Positions 1 through 9,425 of a DNA stretch of 64,000 nucleotides are shown here, in pieces. Position 1 is the first letter of the stretch, and every line of letters begins with the position of its first letter. Source of the DNA: AP-15 sp963703745 (GTDB lineage: Bacteria > Pseudomonadota > Alphaproteobacteria > ATCC43930 > CGMCC-115725); contig CAVPFL010000002.1 of NCBI GenBank assembly GCA_963703745.1, positions 1,736,001-1,800,000 on the forward strand. The letters are read 5' to 3'. The notes beneath the pieces were generated by a model that saw only the letters and a list, made by a program, of their open reading frames with translations, was not told the DNA's origin and searched no databases. The translations under genes were made by a program, and so were the position numbers.

Positions 1-1
1 C

Positions 2-748
2 GGCGTTCCGCTTGAAGCCCTCGCGGCTCGGGGGCGGTCCTACGTGGATCAGATTTTCGGTTTGTTCCCTTATGCGCGTTTGAAAGACGGCGCTTCGGTG
101 ATGGAGATTGGCAGCGGCGTGGGATACATTATGGAGGCCATGGACAAAGGCGCCCGCGCCCGCGGGATAACACTTGGCAAGATTATGGGGCTCGATGTTG
201 CAGAACACATGCTAGAACGGGCAATGTCCAGACTGTCCGGTAACCCCATATTCTCCTTCATTCACTATGATGGACTTCATGTACCACTGCCCGACTGTTC
301 TCTGGATCTTATCTATAGTGTAGCAGCGCTACAGCATGTCCCCAAACCATACGTATATAATTTATTCTTTGAGATCCGGCGCCTTTTGAAGAGCGACGGA
401 TATGCAGTTATCCAGTTGCTGGGCTTCAAGTTCTTGCCGAAGCAGGAAAAATCACTCCCTTGGCGGGACGAAATCCGCCGGCAGATATACAGGATTGCAG
501 GACATTGGCACCACTTCTATTCGGCCGAGGAATTGCAGTCTGTTCTACAAGCTAGCGGGTTCAAACACATTGATATCCGAGACGGGGAGTCGATCTGGTT
601 TCTAGTCCGATCTGACGAGCTCGCGATACCCGACCACTTCAACCCAGATCGGTATCTGGAGCTCAACCCCGACATCGCTGCAGGAGGCGCTGATCCTGCT
701 GCCCATTGGAAGGAATACGGGTATCGGGAGGAGCGCAGATGGAAATAA
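2..748 (+). CDS. Class I SAM-dependent methyltransferase with C-terminal glycan-locus module (5' end cut by window)
   Basis: The reading frame is open from base 2, so the true start probably lies outside the window; the first usable internal start is GTG at 44. The SAM-binding glycine motif is visible as VMEIGSGVGYIMEAM, followed by an acidic strand (GLDVAEHM) and LDLIYSVAALQHV, the usual methyltransferase-11 order. The last 36 residues (199-234 counted from base 44) form a separate module beginning FNPDRYLELNPD and ending in a basic REERRWK. The same module ends the gene at 1029 and occurs in the proteins at 4503 and 5703. The substrate is not readable from sequence; the neighbours point to modification of an exported glycan. 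Confidence 0.85.
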   Translation, partial: GVPLEALAARGRSYVDQIFGLFPYARLKDGASVMEIGSGVGYIMEAMDKGARARGITLGKIMGLDVAEHMLERAMSRLSGNPIFSFIHYDGLHVPLPDCSLDLIYSVAALQHVPKPYVYNLFFEIRRLLKSDGYAVIQLLGFKFLPKQEKSLPWRDEIRRQIYRIAGHWHHFYSAEELQSVLQASGFKHIDIRDGESIWFLVRSDELAIPDHFNPDRYLELNPDIAAGGADPAAHWKEYGYREERRWK

Positions 749-768
749 AGAATTGAAACGTTCGGACC

Positions 769-930
769 CATCCGTACCAGCTCGTCTATCAGGACCTTTG
801 CGGTTCGCGGATCATCCAGAATCGGCTACCATGGGGACCCTATCTTTCGCTTCCCGCCGACTTAAATCCAGATCGGTATCTCGAGTTCAACCCGGACGTC
901 GCTGCAGGCGGGCCGCTGATCCTCTCGCGC
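769..930 (+). pseudogene. Decayed copy of the 3' end of the methyltransferase gene at 1029
   Basis: The stretch translates as YQLVYQDLCGSRIIQ and then LPADLNPDRYLEFNPDVAAG. This matches HQLVYQDGCGLGIIQ and LPADFNPDRYLELNPDVAAG near the end of the gene at 1029-1943. Just after the glycine the frame is lost (GGPLILSR instead of GSADPAAHW) and no tail is left. It has no start of its own. It looks like the residue of a tandem duplication of the downstream gene, trimmed by deletion so that only about 160 bp of the 3' end survive. Confidence 0.7.
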
Positions 931-1028
931 ATTCGCCGGTACTCAGCCAGTCTCGTGGCGAGACATTTAGCAGCCTGCCGCGCGGGGCGTTGTGACGCCA
1001 CCCGGCCAGACCGCATAGGAGGTGCTAG

Positions 1029-1943
1029 ATGACGAATAGCAGCCGTTCGATTCCGTTCAAGCATCGGTCACATGGTCGGTATTGGTGGTTCCAAAACCGC
1101 ACGCACGATTACGTCCCTGCGCTGTTCGCTCTCCTGACGGACGAAGAGTGGGATGTCATCGATCAGTGGTACACGGAGACCGATTCGCGTCAGTCCGCAG
1201 GAGAAGCCAATGTACCGACTCTTAGCTTCCTCATGGGAATTATAGAGGGAAACGGCATTTCAAACATTGTCCAACTCGGCCATTTCGAGGGGTTCTCTAC
1301 GTTGTTACTTGGCTTTATCATGCGTCGAATGGGTTTTAAGCAATCCATATTCACTGTGGATATAAGTCCCGGCTTCTCTCGCACTTGCGAATATTGGGTG
1401 ACGAAGGCGAGCCTTTCGGAATATGTATCTATCAACGTGATGTCCTCTGACACGCCTGGTCTGCCGGCCGTAGCTCGCGACTATTTCAAGTCCGATATCG
1501 CATGCATCTTCATCGATTCTTCGCACCAGTATCTGCATACGATGAACGAGCTCAACCTTTGGTTCCCGGCCCTGAAACCGTTTGGCTTTATTTTCCTGCA
1601 CGACTGCAGCACGGCCGCATCGGACTTCGACTCTACACGGAACGGAGGCGTGATACGCGCCGTCAAGGAATGGTCGGACCGGAGCGACGCGTCCCAGATC
1701 ATCCTTAATGAGGACGTGATCGACGGATACAACCCGACGCATCTGCACCAGCTCGTCTATCAGGATGGTTGCGGTTTGGGGATCATCCAGAAACGGCCCA
1801 CATGGCGAACTCATCTGGCGCTTCCGGCCGACTTCAATCCAGATCGATATCTGGAGCTCAACCCGGACGTCGCTGCAGGAAGCGCTGATCCTGCTGCCCA
1901 TTGGAAGAAATACGGGTATCGGGAGGGGCGCAGATGGAAATAA
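1029..1943 (+). CDS. Methyltransferase-24 family protein with C-terminal glycan-locus module
   Basis: A 304-residue protein with an ATG preceded by a strong GGAGGTG ribosome site. The N-terminal 260 residues read like a class I methyltransferase of the Methyltransf_24 / cephalosporin-hydroxylase-like type: VQLGHFEGFSTLLLG as the SAM loop, FTVDISPGF as the acidic strand, CIFIDSSHQY and FIFLHDCS further on. Residues 269-304 are the appended module (FNPDRYLELNPDVAAGSADP then AAHWKKYGYREGRRWK). Even the bases after the stop codon resemble those after the gene ending at 748, which supports a duplication of the tail. Its role is inferred to be tailoring of a surface glycan. Confidence 0.85.
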   Translation: MTNSSRSIPFKHRSHGRYWWFQNRTHDYVPALFALLTDEEWDVIDQWYTETDSRQSAGEANVPTLSFLMGIIEGNGISNIVQLGHFEGFSTLLLGFIMRRMGFKQSIFTVDISPGFSRTCEYWVTKASLSEYVSINVMSSDTPGLPAVARDYFKSDIACIFIDSSHQYLHTMNELNLWFPALKPFGFIFLHDCSTAASDFDSTRNGGVIRAVKEWSDRSDASQIILNEDVIDGYNPTHLHQLVYQDGCGLGIIQKRPTWRTHLALPADFNPDRYLELNPDVAAGSADPAAHWKKYGYREGRRWK

Positions 1944-2466
1944 GGAATTAAAACGCAAAGCGGGGCAGTCTATTTTAAGACTTTCTTTGAACAAACACCG
2001 GGGCCGCGCCTATGCCGTCATTGTCGGCGGCAGCCCACAGTACGCAGTCTCAGTCTCAACCCGAGCGGCTATGTCCACGCTGTTTTCTTGTGGCCACAAG
2101 CGTGTTGCCGCAGCTCAGCATTGAAACACTTTGTTCATCTAGACATCCCAAAACTGTATTCCACATCTCGCTTTGCGGTGCTTGTTTGCAAAGGTCGCCG
2201 ATGGTCAATTGAGACAATCTTGCGCGCACTCCGTCATCGTTAATCCTCGAAAGTAGCGCGTTCAATAGCCGACATGGCGTTCGAGCTTGGTGACTCGGCT
2301 CTGCAGTGCCGGGACCGCCTCGCCGGCGTCGCGCCTGTGAGCGCGCAGATGCGTAAGGTGGCGCCCTGCATTGAGAGTTTGCGCTACAGCCTCTCGATCG
2401 CCTGCCACCGCTCGGTCGGAGTCTGGCATCGAGCGCGCGATATATCAAAGTCATGCCTCACCACCC
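1944..2466. other. Intergenic, no supported gene
   Basis: This 523-bp gap lies between two convergent genes. Short open frames exist on both strands, but they have no ribosome site, no recognisable domain and low-complexity translations. I see no clear terminator hairpin and no RNA gene. Confidence 0.5.
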
Positions 2467-4377
2467 TCATTGCGGACAGAAGTAATAAATTTTGCCGCCG
2501 CTCGCCAGAGATGCCGATAATCCTACGGTGAAGCCGGTAGTGCTGATCGTTGTAATCGCCGGGACCGAGCCGCTGCTGCTCGTGGTCAATATGCACGATG
2601 GGGTGGCTGTTGCGGCACTCCCAAATCCGAGGGAGCACGCTGTAACGGTGCCACTTCCGGTGGTAATCGTGCCTTTGTTGTCCGTCCCGCTGACCGATGC
2701 GCCGGTACCGCAACCGCTGACGGTTGGAGCGGCGCCGCCGAGCTGCAGGGGGTTGCCGGTCGTGAGGGTGGTCAGACCGTTGCCGAAAACCCATTGTCCT
2801 GCGGCATCAACACCAGCGATGTTGGTGGCGCTGCCGGCACCCTTGATTTTTGTGGTTACATTGGAACGGAACGTGTTTCCGATATAGCGTATGCCGCTCG
2901 ACCCGCCAAAGTCGATGCCCGTGCCATACTTGTCGAATGTGTTATTGCATATGGTAAGAGCGTTGTCAAAGTTGAGACCGCTAGCAATGCTAATTGCCGT
3001 AGTGTTGTCTGTGTTGTTCCATCCGGTAAACGTATTATTACAGATAGTAGTACCTAATTGGTCAACTCCCCAGCTCGCAGCGCCTATATGAATGCCTTTG
3101 CTGTTGGCGTACTGGTTTAGGAATGTATTGTTGGAAATGTTGACCCATGGAGTTCCGCCGGACAACTCTACGTTGGTGGCGTTATTGAAACTTGATGTAG
3201 TAATAGAAAGTTGATACGTAGCAAATCCCGCGACAGTATCTGCCAGATAAATCCCATAGTTACCGGATACGATGTTACTGCCGGTAACGGTAACTCCTTG
3301 TGTATACTTGTCATAATATAGCCCTTTATCGATACCAATAATATTGACCCCGAACAGATTAATTGCCACAGGTATGTGAGCACTATCGCCAAAAATCCAT
3401 ATCCCCGATCCGGTGACTGGAGCACTCGGCCCTTGTATGTTGACACTGATAAGATTAACATTTGAAACCCCTTGAAGCATGACGTTGTTTGCCCATGCGT
3501 TCTTTGTGTTGACGTTTAACGCTGGAGCCGGATAGCCGTCTGCTCCCCGGAAAGTGACATTGGTTATATCGGTCATCGCGCCGATGGCGGCCCAGGGATT
3601 GGCTGTATTCTGCCTTATGTATAACCCGGTATTCGTGCCGTTCTGATCGGTGACGATTGACAGGCTGCTAATGCTGATTGCCTCGCCCCAGCCATGCAAC
3701 TGAAATTCGGGGCCATTGACGGCGCCGTGCATCAGTATCGTGCTCGCGTCGGGACCATCGCCGCGAAGCGTTACCCTATGGGGTGCGCCGTCATTTGGTA
3801 GCGACCATATTGGCTTACTGTTGAATTTCCAGATTCCTCGGGAGAGACGCAAGCAGGCAGCGTCGGATGCGGCGGCGGCATTCCATGCTGTCGTGTTGTC
3901 AGTCGAGCCGTCGCCAGACCCGCCCCATAATTGCAGCACTGGGCATTCTGCTGGCTTTGTGATCGCGCACCCGCCGTTGTTAAGCGCGACCTGTAAACCA
4001 TTGTCGGCAGCACTGCATGCAGCCGTTGTGAGGTCATAGGTGGCGGCTCCCCCGTCACCGGGTGCCGCAAATCCGTCACGGATCACATGATTGACTTGCG
4101 TGGCCGATAGCGCTTTGAGTGCCGAATTATTGACAACGTGCAATTGCAATGGAGCCCGTGCCAGATACGAGCGGATTTGCGCGAGGCTGGCGGCGTTCAA
4201 TTGCGTACCGGCGGGGCACGGCACGACCTGACACACGATAAACCGGTCGCTGTCCCCGAGCGGTTTCGCCTGTGGCAGATCGCCGACGTTGACTGACGTC
4301 TGCGCTTGCCCAGCGGACAACGCCAAGCAGCCCGTCAAGCCTGCCCAAAGAAGCAGATTTCGCACAGAGTCAGTCAT
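2467..4377 (-). CDS. Secreted right-handed beta-helix protein (pectate-lyase-3-like)
   Basis: The frame opens at 4446, but the ATG at 4377 fits best: it gives a signal peptide (MTDSVRNLLLWAGLTG, then ALSAGQAQ) and has GGACGG upstream. The product is 636 residues. An early segment, LWGGSGDGSTDNTTAW, is the typical opening of Pectate_lyase_3 beta-helix proteins. It is followed by many irregular 20-25-residue repeats rich in N and G (for example ITNVTFRGADGY, ICNNTFTGW, ICNNTFDKY), which are beta-helix rungs. The C-terminal third is Ser/Thr/Gly-rich and resembles phage-tail-fibre or appendage tips. It is the last gene of the minus-strand glycan operon, so a glycan-lyase or surface-structure role is likely; no catalytic residues could be assigned. 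Confidence 0.8.
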   Translation of the reverse strand: MTDSVRNLLLWAGLTGCLALSAGQAQTSVNVGDLPQAKPLGDSDRFIVCQVVPCPAGTQLNAASLAQIRSYLARAPLQLHVVNNSALKALSATQVNHVIRDGFAAPGDGGAATYDLTTAACSAADNGLQVALNNGGCAITKPAECPVLQLWGGSGDGSTDNTTAWNAAAASDAACLRLSRGIWKFNSKPIWSLPNDGAPHRVTLRGDGPDASTILMHGAVNGPEFQLHGWGEAISISSLSIVTDQNGTNTGLYIRQNTANPWAAIGAMTDITNVTFRGADGYPAPALNVNTKNAWANNVMLQGVSNVNLISVNIQGPSAPVTGSGIWIFGDSAHIPVAINLFGVNIIGIDKGLYYDKYTQGVTVTGSNIVSGNYGIYLADTVAGFATYQLSITTSSFNNATNVELSGGTPWVNISNNTFLNQYANSKGIHIGAASWGVDQLGTTICNNTFTGWNNTDNTTAISIASGLNFDNALTICNNTFDKYGTGIDFGGSSGIRYIGNTFRSNVTTKIKGAGSATNIAGVDAAGQWVFGNGLTTLTTGNPLQLGGAAPTVSGCGTGASVSGTDNKGTITTGSGTVTACSLGFGSAATATPSCILTTSSSGSVPAITTISTTGFTVGLSASLASGGKIYYFCPQ

Positions 4378-4502
4378 GTGCCGCCGTCCGGCTTGCGGAG
4401 CGCCTTCAGCGCCACATTTGCCTTCAACTGCGCATCCAGCCGCCACCTTGTCTTCTTGCTCATACGACTGCTCCTCCTTGCTAACCTGGAGCAGACTCCA
4501 CC

Positions 4503-5699
4503 TTAATCACTGGTCCTATTTTTTGGGTCCACTTCTCGGATGACGAAGGAGGACTCTTCGTCCACAACACGCGCCGATACTCGTTGGCGTGTCGGATCTA
4601 CTGAAGACGAGAAGGTGTATGAAAAGCCGTAAGTCCCGTCGCCGATCCCATTCCTTCTCAAATCTTCACGGTATTGGTTTGCTGTGACAGACGCGATAGC
4701 ATTGCCATCGACGGTTATTTCTACATTGAGGTGTATTTTTGGAAAGGCCCAGTTCCACGCCCACCCCGCGATAACCGCGTCGGTGCAGAGGTCTACATAT
4801 CCGTCGACCGGCAGACGACGCTCCTTTCGAAGGATCATCCAGAACTCGTTGGCACCGTACCGCGTCGGGTAGGTTCTATGGACCCGAAGCGGGCTAAGAC
4901 CGTCGTCTTGGAGGGTGGAAAGCATATGCGAGGCGCTGTCTGGAGTAAAATACCAGGCATGCACATCGATGTATTTTCCTCCAGCGCCTTCATACTCTTG
5001 CACAGCCGCTCGGAATCGCCGTCCGAAGTCTCCCAATGGGGTGCCGTGGTCGCCTTGCCAGTGGCGAAGACTATCGTTGTGGGTTAACAGAGTGCGATGC
5101 TCGATCAGGCTCCGCAATGCGTGCACCTGCCGTCTCTCGTGCCACGCAGCCAAGATTTCAGCGAGGCTGCTTTCAGGAATGAAATGATCGAAGCAATAAC
5201 GCTTGTCAGGAATCATTACAAAATAGGCACCTCCCGGAGAGAGAAGTCTACCCACATCTTGTAAATGACCGCGTAGGTTAGGCTGGTGCTCAATGCAGTG
5301 ACTGCTGACGATGACCTCAAAGCGACGACTAACGGTAGGTAAGTCTCCCGTCGCCGATACAAAGTCAATCTCGGGCGCTCCGTCCGGATCAAGGCCGATC
5401 GATTTCGCGCGAGCAATATTTCCTTCACGCGACAGCACGTCGAAATATTGTACATTAGGGCCGCGCAGCACAGGATTGCAGAATGGTCCAATCTCGAGTG
5501 CCTCTGCACTTTTGGGGATCAATGCTACAAAGTCTTCACGATTGCGAAGACGGTTGCCAACACGCCCCTCCCCACGCCCGTAAGTCTCATAGTGGACTAG
5601 GGCCTCTTCGTTTGACATGTGAGTAAGATCTGGATGCAAGGACCGATAGGCCTCTGCTTCGACCTCCTCAGGCAGGGCCTGCCAGAATTCCTCATCCAT
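4503..5699 (-). CDS. Methyltransferase with N-terminal glycan-locus module and C-terminal GT-associated beta domain
   Basis: A 398-residue, three-part protein. Residues ~4-48 are a diverged copy of the locus module (FWQALPEEVEAEAYRSLHPD, ending YGRGEGRVG). Residues ~55-250 are a SAM methyltransferase: ALEIGPFCNPVL as the cofactor loop, FEVIVSSHCIEHQPN and LLSPGGAYFVMIPD. Residues ~295-390 (YVDLCTDAVIAGWAWN through GIGDGTYGFSYTF) are a beta-rich domain that often follows glycosyltransferases. It starts 3 bp after the stop of the large glycosyltransferase gene, so the two are almost certainly co-transcribed and perhaps translationally coupled. Likely role: methylation of a glycan chain. Confidence 0.85.
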   Translation of the reverse strand: MDEEFWQALPEEVEAEAYRSLHPDLTHMSNEEALVHYETYGRGEGRVGNRLRNREDFVALIPKSAEALEIGPFCNPVLRGPNVQYFDVLSREGNIARAKSIGLDPDGAPEIDFVSATGDLPTVSRRFEVIVSSHCIEHQPNLRGHLQDVGRLLSPGGAYFVMIPDKRYCFDHFIPESSLAEILAAWHERRQVHALRSLIEHRTLLTHNDSLRHWQGDHGTPLGDFGRRFRAAVQEYEGAGGKYIDVHAWYFTPDSASHMLSTLQDDGLSPLRVHRTYPTRYGANEFWMILRKERRLPVDGYVDLCTDAVIAGWAWNWAFPKIHLNVEITVDGNAIASVTANQYREDLRRNGIGDGTYGFSYTFSSSVDPTRQRVSARVVDEESSFVIREVDPKNRTSD

Positions 5700-5702
5700 G
5701 GA

Positions 5703-8700
5703 TCAGTCGATCCCGAGCGCCGCGTGGAGTTTCTCGGAGAAGTTCTCGATGGTAAAGGTCTGCTCCCACACTGCCCGCGCACCTTTCCCCAACACGGCCC
5801 GCAGTCCGGGATCCGAGATCGCGCGGGCCAGAACTCGACCGATTTCCTCCGGCGTGTTCTCCCGCAGAATTAACCCCGATCGACCTTCTTGCAGGTACGC
5901 GGAAGTGCCTGTCGAATAGCTGCACACCACCGTCTTTCCGAGGGAGAGCGCATCCAATGTGACAAACGGAAGCGAGTCATCGCGCGAGGGGGTCAGAACG
6001 ATATCGCATGCCGCCATTTGGTTCAGGCATTCGCGGTGATCCACCTCTCCGAAGAATACGATCGAACGTTCATCCCCCGCGATCTGCTCAAGATTGCTGC
6101 GAAATACCGACTCCAGCATGCGCCCAAAAAATCGCAATTCCGCCTTATCGCGCAGCTCTCCCGGAACGCACAACATACCTGCCACCGCCAAGTCCTGGCC
6201 CTTCCGAAGTTCGTAAGAGCCAAAGACGCCAATCACGACTTTTCCGGCTTCGGCGCTCGGCGGCGGTCGGCGGCAGTCATCCGGGTCCTCTATCCCGTAC
6301 TCGATGATTTTCGCCTTCACACCATATACCGCCAAGGCGTTTGCTGTCCGGGGGCTTGGGGCTAAGACTGTTACGCCGCTGCGCAATACCGGCAAAAGCG
6401 CCGGGAAATCTCTTATCCTCTGGTGGAGGACATCGCTTTCGTGGATATACCAATAAACCGGGCTGACGTTGCATAGTTGTGCCACAATCGGCCAGCACTC
6501 AATCGTATTGCAAACTACTTTGTCAAAGTTGCAGACGAGATCAGAAATATCACGGTTTTGGTCAAGCAACATCTCGTCGGTGATCACCTCGATGCCGAAA
6601 TTGCCAAGGCGTTCCCGATAAGAGCCATCGCCGGGCGCAGCAAAGACCACGGAGTGCCCAGCACCGCGGAGAACACGGGCGACATCAAAGGCGGCACGTG
6701 GCGCACCACTCTCGCTGAGATCATGCCCGCAGATCAGCACATCCAGACCTGCCTCCCCTTTGGGTAGCACTCGCCTCGCGGGCCACAGCTCACCGGCCGA
6801 TCGCGGGTACGGGATGGTTTGCACTTCATCTTTTTGCGACATGCGCTCCGCAGCCGAAATTTCGACTAGCGTGTCTACCGCAAGTGATACGTCATAGCCC
6901 TCGGCCGCAAGCAGTTCGCGCCAACCGTTAGTGTCGACATTAGGAATCGCATCGCGGACTGTCTTCACCTTCAGGAACGGGAAACCCGATTGCAGCAGAG
7001 AACGCCAGTCAAAAATCGTCGGGTCTCCAAAACGCGAAACGGGGAACAGCAGATGCAATTGGAGGCCAGCGGTTTTCAAGAGCCAGGCGAGACGGAACTC
7101 ATACTGGTTAATGACATCCTGTTGATCCTCAAATGCGACGATGTCGTGGATGAACTCCTGGAAGACACCCGAACGGAGAGCGCCGGGCTTGAACGCTAGA
7201 AAGTAGCTTTGGATATGCCAGCTCCAGACGTAATTTTGAGTCAGCCCGATGAAATCGGCCCGGCTGTAGCGCAGCCTTCGCAGCAACTTGGAGAATGCCG
7301 CATCATTGGTCGGTCCCAACACGCTGTCGTTGAGCAGGTAAAGGATCTTCGCGTCGAACAGCTCGGGATGCAAACGGAGAACATGTGCCCAGGCCGCAAA
7401 ATCGTAGCCCATGGCCTGCCGCACGAACATCCCTTTAAGCCTACCGACCAGATCTGCCTCGCCGACGAATGGCCGGTCGGTGGTGATTATCAAAATAACC
7501 CCGACGTCATGGCGCTTGAGACAATCAAGGTAATGCCGAACATGCGGCTTCAATCGGCCATTTGGTGCGTAAGTGGCGAACAGGGCCACCTCACCTTGAG
7601 CCACAGGTGGTTTGAGACAGTGGATCTCGGCCTCGCTGACCGAGCGGGACGAACCTCGGATGGGCAACCGAGAGCTCGGTTGCCGCCCCTCCTTCAAGCC
7701 GTATCTGAGAAAATGTTCGAACGCGTCCATCCCTCCGTTAGCGACGTCGGCATAGGTTTGTAGATACCATTCGGGATCAAAATGCTCGCTCCATTGCCTC
7801 AAGAAAGAATCCCGCTCGTTCTCTCGAAGCCCTTGGGAAACCAAGTGTTCTACTAATGACGCGTTCGCAAGGGCAGTAGGCTCGCCAATTCCTGAAAGCT
7901 CGGCGACCGTGCGCTCGGCAAGCGAAACGTTATATCCCTGAGCCCCGAGAAGCTCCCGCCAATCACTGATGTCCGCCTCGGGGACAAGACCGCGAATGAC
8001 CTCCACCTTTACGAATGGAAAGCCAGACTGCAGAAGTTGTTTCCAATGAGAAAACGTAGGTGCCGCTGGGAACAACGCCTGACAATCGAGCCCGGCCGCC
8101 TTCAAGGTCGGTGCGAGCCGGAGTTCAAGCTCATCTATGACATCTAATTTATCCTCATACGAAACTATTCCATTTACGAATTTGCGGAAAGCAGGGGAGG
8201 ATAGAGCGCGGTTTTTGAACGCCAGAAAATAGCTTTGCAAATGCCAACCCCGATCAAAATTCTCGGTCAGACCAATGAGATCGGCGCCGTTATCGCGGAT
8301 TTTCGTCAACACCAGGCCAAACGCGGCATCATTTGTCGGCCCGATGACGCTATCATTGATCAGATAAAGGATTTTTGCACCGAAGAACTCCGGATGCAGG
8401 CGAAGAACGTGCGCCCAGGAGGCAAAATCGTAGCCTTCGGCTTGACGGACGAAAACACCGTCGATCCCGTTCGCGAAACTGATCTTAGTGTCTTGGGACG
8501 GCCTGTCGGTGTTCACTATTAGGACGACCGAAATACCTTGGCGCTTGAGACTCTCTAAATAATGGGGCACATGCGCTTTTAGCTGGCCATATGGTGAATA
8601 CGTGGCAAAAAGCGCCACCTCGTCACGCAACGAAGGCTGTTTTAAACAATGGATCTCGGCGCTCGTAACTGCACTCCAAGCGCCTGCCATCATTACCGAG

Positions 8701-9425
8701 GCGGACGGTTTGCGACGTTCCTTCAGGCCGTGGGTGAGAAAGTGTTCAAATGGGTCCATCCCTCCCCGAGCGACGTCCCGGTTTTGCTCAAGGTACCACT
8801 GCGCATCGAAGCATTCAGACCAGTCCCGTTGGGTCTCACGAGGCACACGCCACGGCCAATACCGCCGGCGCTGCACACCGAAGCGATTAGGCCAATCCCG
8901 TTGGGTCTCTTGAGCGCCGTCTCCCGGCAGAGGGTACGACTGACCATGTTCAGCTACACTGGGCGCGATTACCGGTGGCCCGTCCGCCAGAAGGCTCTGC
9001 AGTTCGGCCGCTTGAGTCTGCGACCAGCCGAGCCCCCTCAATTCCTCTAGCGGATAGAGCACCGACGGGTCGAGGGCGAAGGCGCGCAGATAGCCGGCCT
9101 GCGCCTCCTCGGTTTCGCCCTGCAATTTGAGTGCGTGAGCGAGCTGCAGATGCGTGTCGGCGGCCGCGGGATCGAGCGCCAGCGCCCGGCGATATGCGAC
9201 CTCCGCTTGAGCCAGCCTGTCAGGGTCGCGCAACTGGCCGGATTCTTTCAATGCATGCCCGTACTGCACCCAGATGGGCGAGCTCTGCGGCCCTCGTGCG
9301 AGGGCTTTTCGATAGAGCTCGGCGGCGAGCTCCCATTGCCCGGCGTCCCGGGCGTGATCGGCAAGATCGACGAAGTTCTGCTTCCGGCGAAAACGCAACA
9401 TGTCAACGGCGCGGCCCAATCCCAT
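5703..9425 (-). CDS. Giant glycan-assembly protein: TPR, two rhamnan-synthesis-F domains, GT4 glycosyltransferase
   Basis: A 1240-residue cytoplasmic protein. Residues ~1-160 are TPR-like helices (AAELYRKALARGP, AEVAYRRALALDP). Locus modules sit at ~205-248 (FDAQWYLEQNRDVARGGMDP) and ~550-592 (FDPEWYLQTYADVANGGMDA). Each is followed by a rhamnan-synthesis-F (RgpF-like) domain starting VALFATYSPYG (~268) and VALFATYAPNG (~612), with matching GYDFASWAHVLRLHPE / GYDFAAWAHVLRLHPE and NDSVIGPTNDAAF / NDSVLGPTNDAAF segments. Residues ~894-1240 are a GT-B fold GT4 glycosyltransferase (GHDLSESGAPRAAFDVAR; IGVFGSYELRKGQDLA; SRDDSLPFVTLDALSLGK). The module plus RgpF unit is clearly an internal duplication. 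It is the first gene of the minus-strand operon. Likely role: adding several sugars to a surface polysaccharide. Confidence 0.9.
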   Translation of the reverse strand: MGLGRAVDMLRFRRKQNFVDLADHARDAGQWELAAELYRKALARGPQSSPIWVQYGHALKESGQLRDPDRLAQAEVAYRRALALDPAAADTHLQLAHALKLQGETEEAQAGYLRAFALDPSVLYPLEELRGLGWSQTQAAELQSLLADGPPVIAPSVAEHGQSYPLPGDGAQETQRDWPNRFGVQRRRYWPWRVPRETQRDWSECFDAQWYLEQNRDVARGGMDPFEHFLTHGLKERRKPSASVMMAGAWSAVTSAEIHCLKQPSLRDEVALFATYSPYGQLKAHVPHYLESLKRQGISVVLIVNTDRPSQDTKISFANGIDGVFVRQAEGYDFASWAHVLRLHPEFFGAKILYLINDSVIGPTNDAAFGLVLTKIRDNGADLIGLTENFDRGWHLQSYFLAFKNRALSSPAFRKFVNGIVSYEDKLDVIDELELRLAPTLKAAGLDCQALFPAAPTFSHWKQLLQSGFPFVKVEVIRGLVPEADISDWRELLGAQGYNVSLAERTVAELSGIGEPTALANASLVEHLVSQGLRENERDSFLRQWSEHFDPEWYLQTYADVANGGMDAFEHFLRYGLKEGRQPSSRLPIRGSSRSVSEAEIHCLKPPVAQGEVALFATYAPNGRLKPHVRHYLDCLKRHDVGVILIITTDRPFVGEADLVGRLKGMFVRQAMGYDFAAWAHVLRLHPELFDAKILYLLNDSVLGPTNDAAFSKLLRRLRYSRADFIGLTQNYVWSWHIQSYFLAFKPGALRSGVFQEFIHDIVAFEDQQDVINQYEFRLAWLLKTAGLQLHLLFPVSRFGDPTIFDWRSLLQSGFPFLKVKTVRDAIPNVDTNGWRELLAAEGYDVSLAVDTLVEISAAERMSQKDEVQTIPYPRSAGELWPARRVLPKGEAGLDVLICGHDLSESGAPRAAFDVARVLRGAGHSVVFAAPGDGSYRERLGNFGIEVITDEMLLDQNRDISDLVCNFDKVVCNTIECWPIVAQLCNVSPVYWYIHESDVLHQRIRDFPALLPVLRSGVTVLAPSPRTANALAVYGVKAKIIEYGIEDPDDCRRPPPSAEAGKVVIGVFGSYELRKGQDLAVAGMLCVPGELRDKAELRFFGRMLESVFRSNLEQIAGDERSIVFFGEVDHRECLNQMAACDIVLTPSRDDSLPFVTLDALSLGKTVVCSYSTGTSAYLQEGRSGLILRENTPEEIGRVLARAISDPGLRAVLGKGARAVWEQTFTIENFSEKLHAALGID

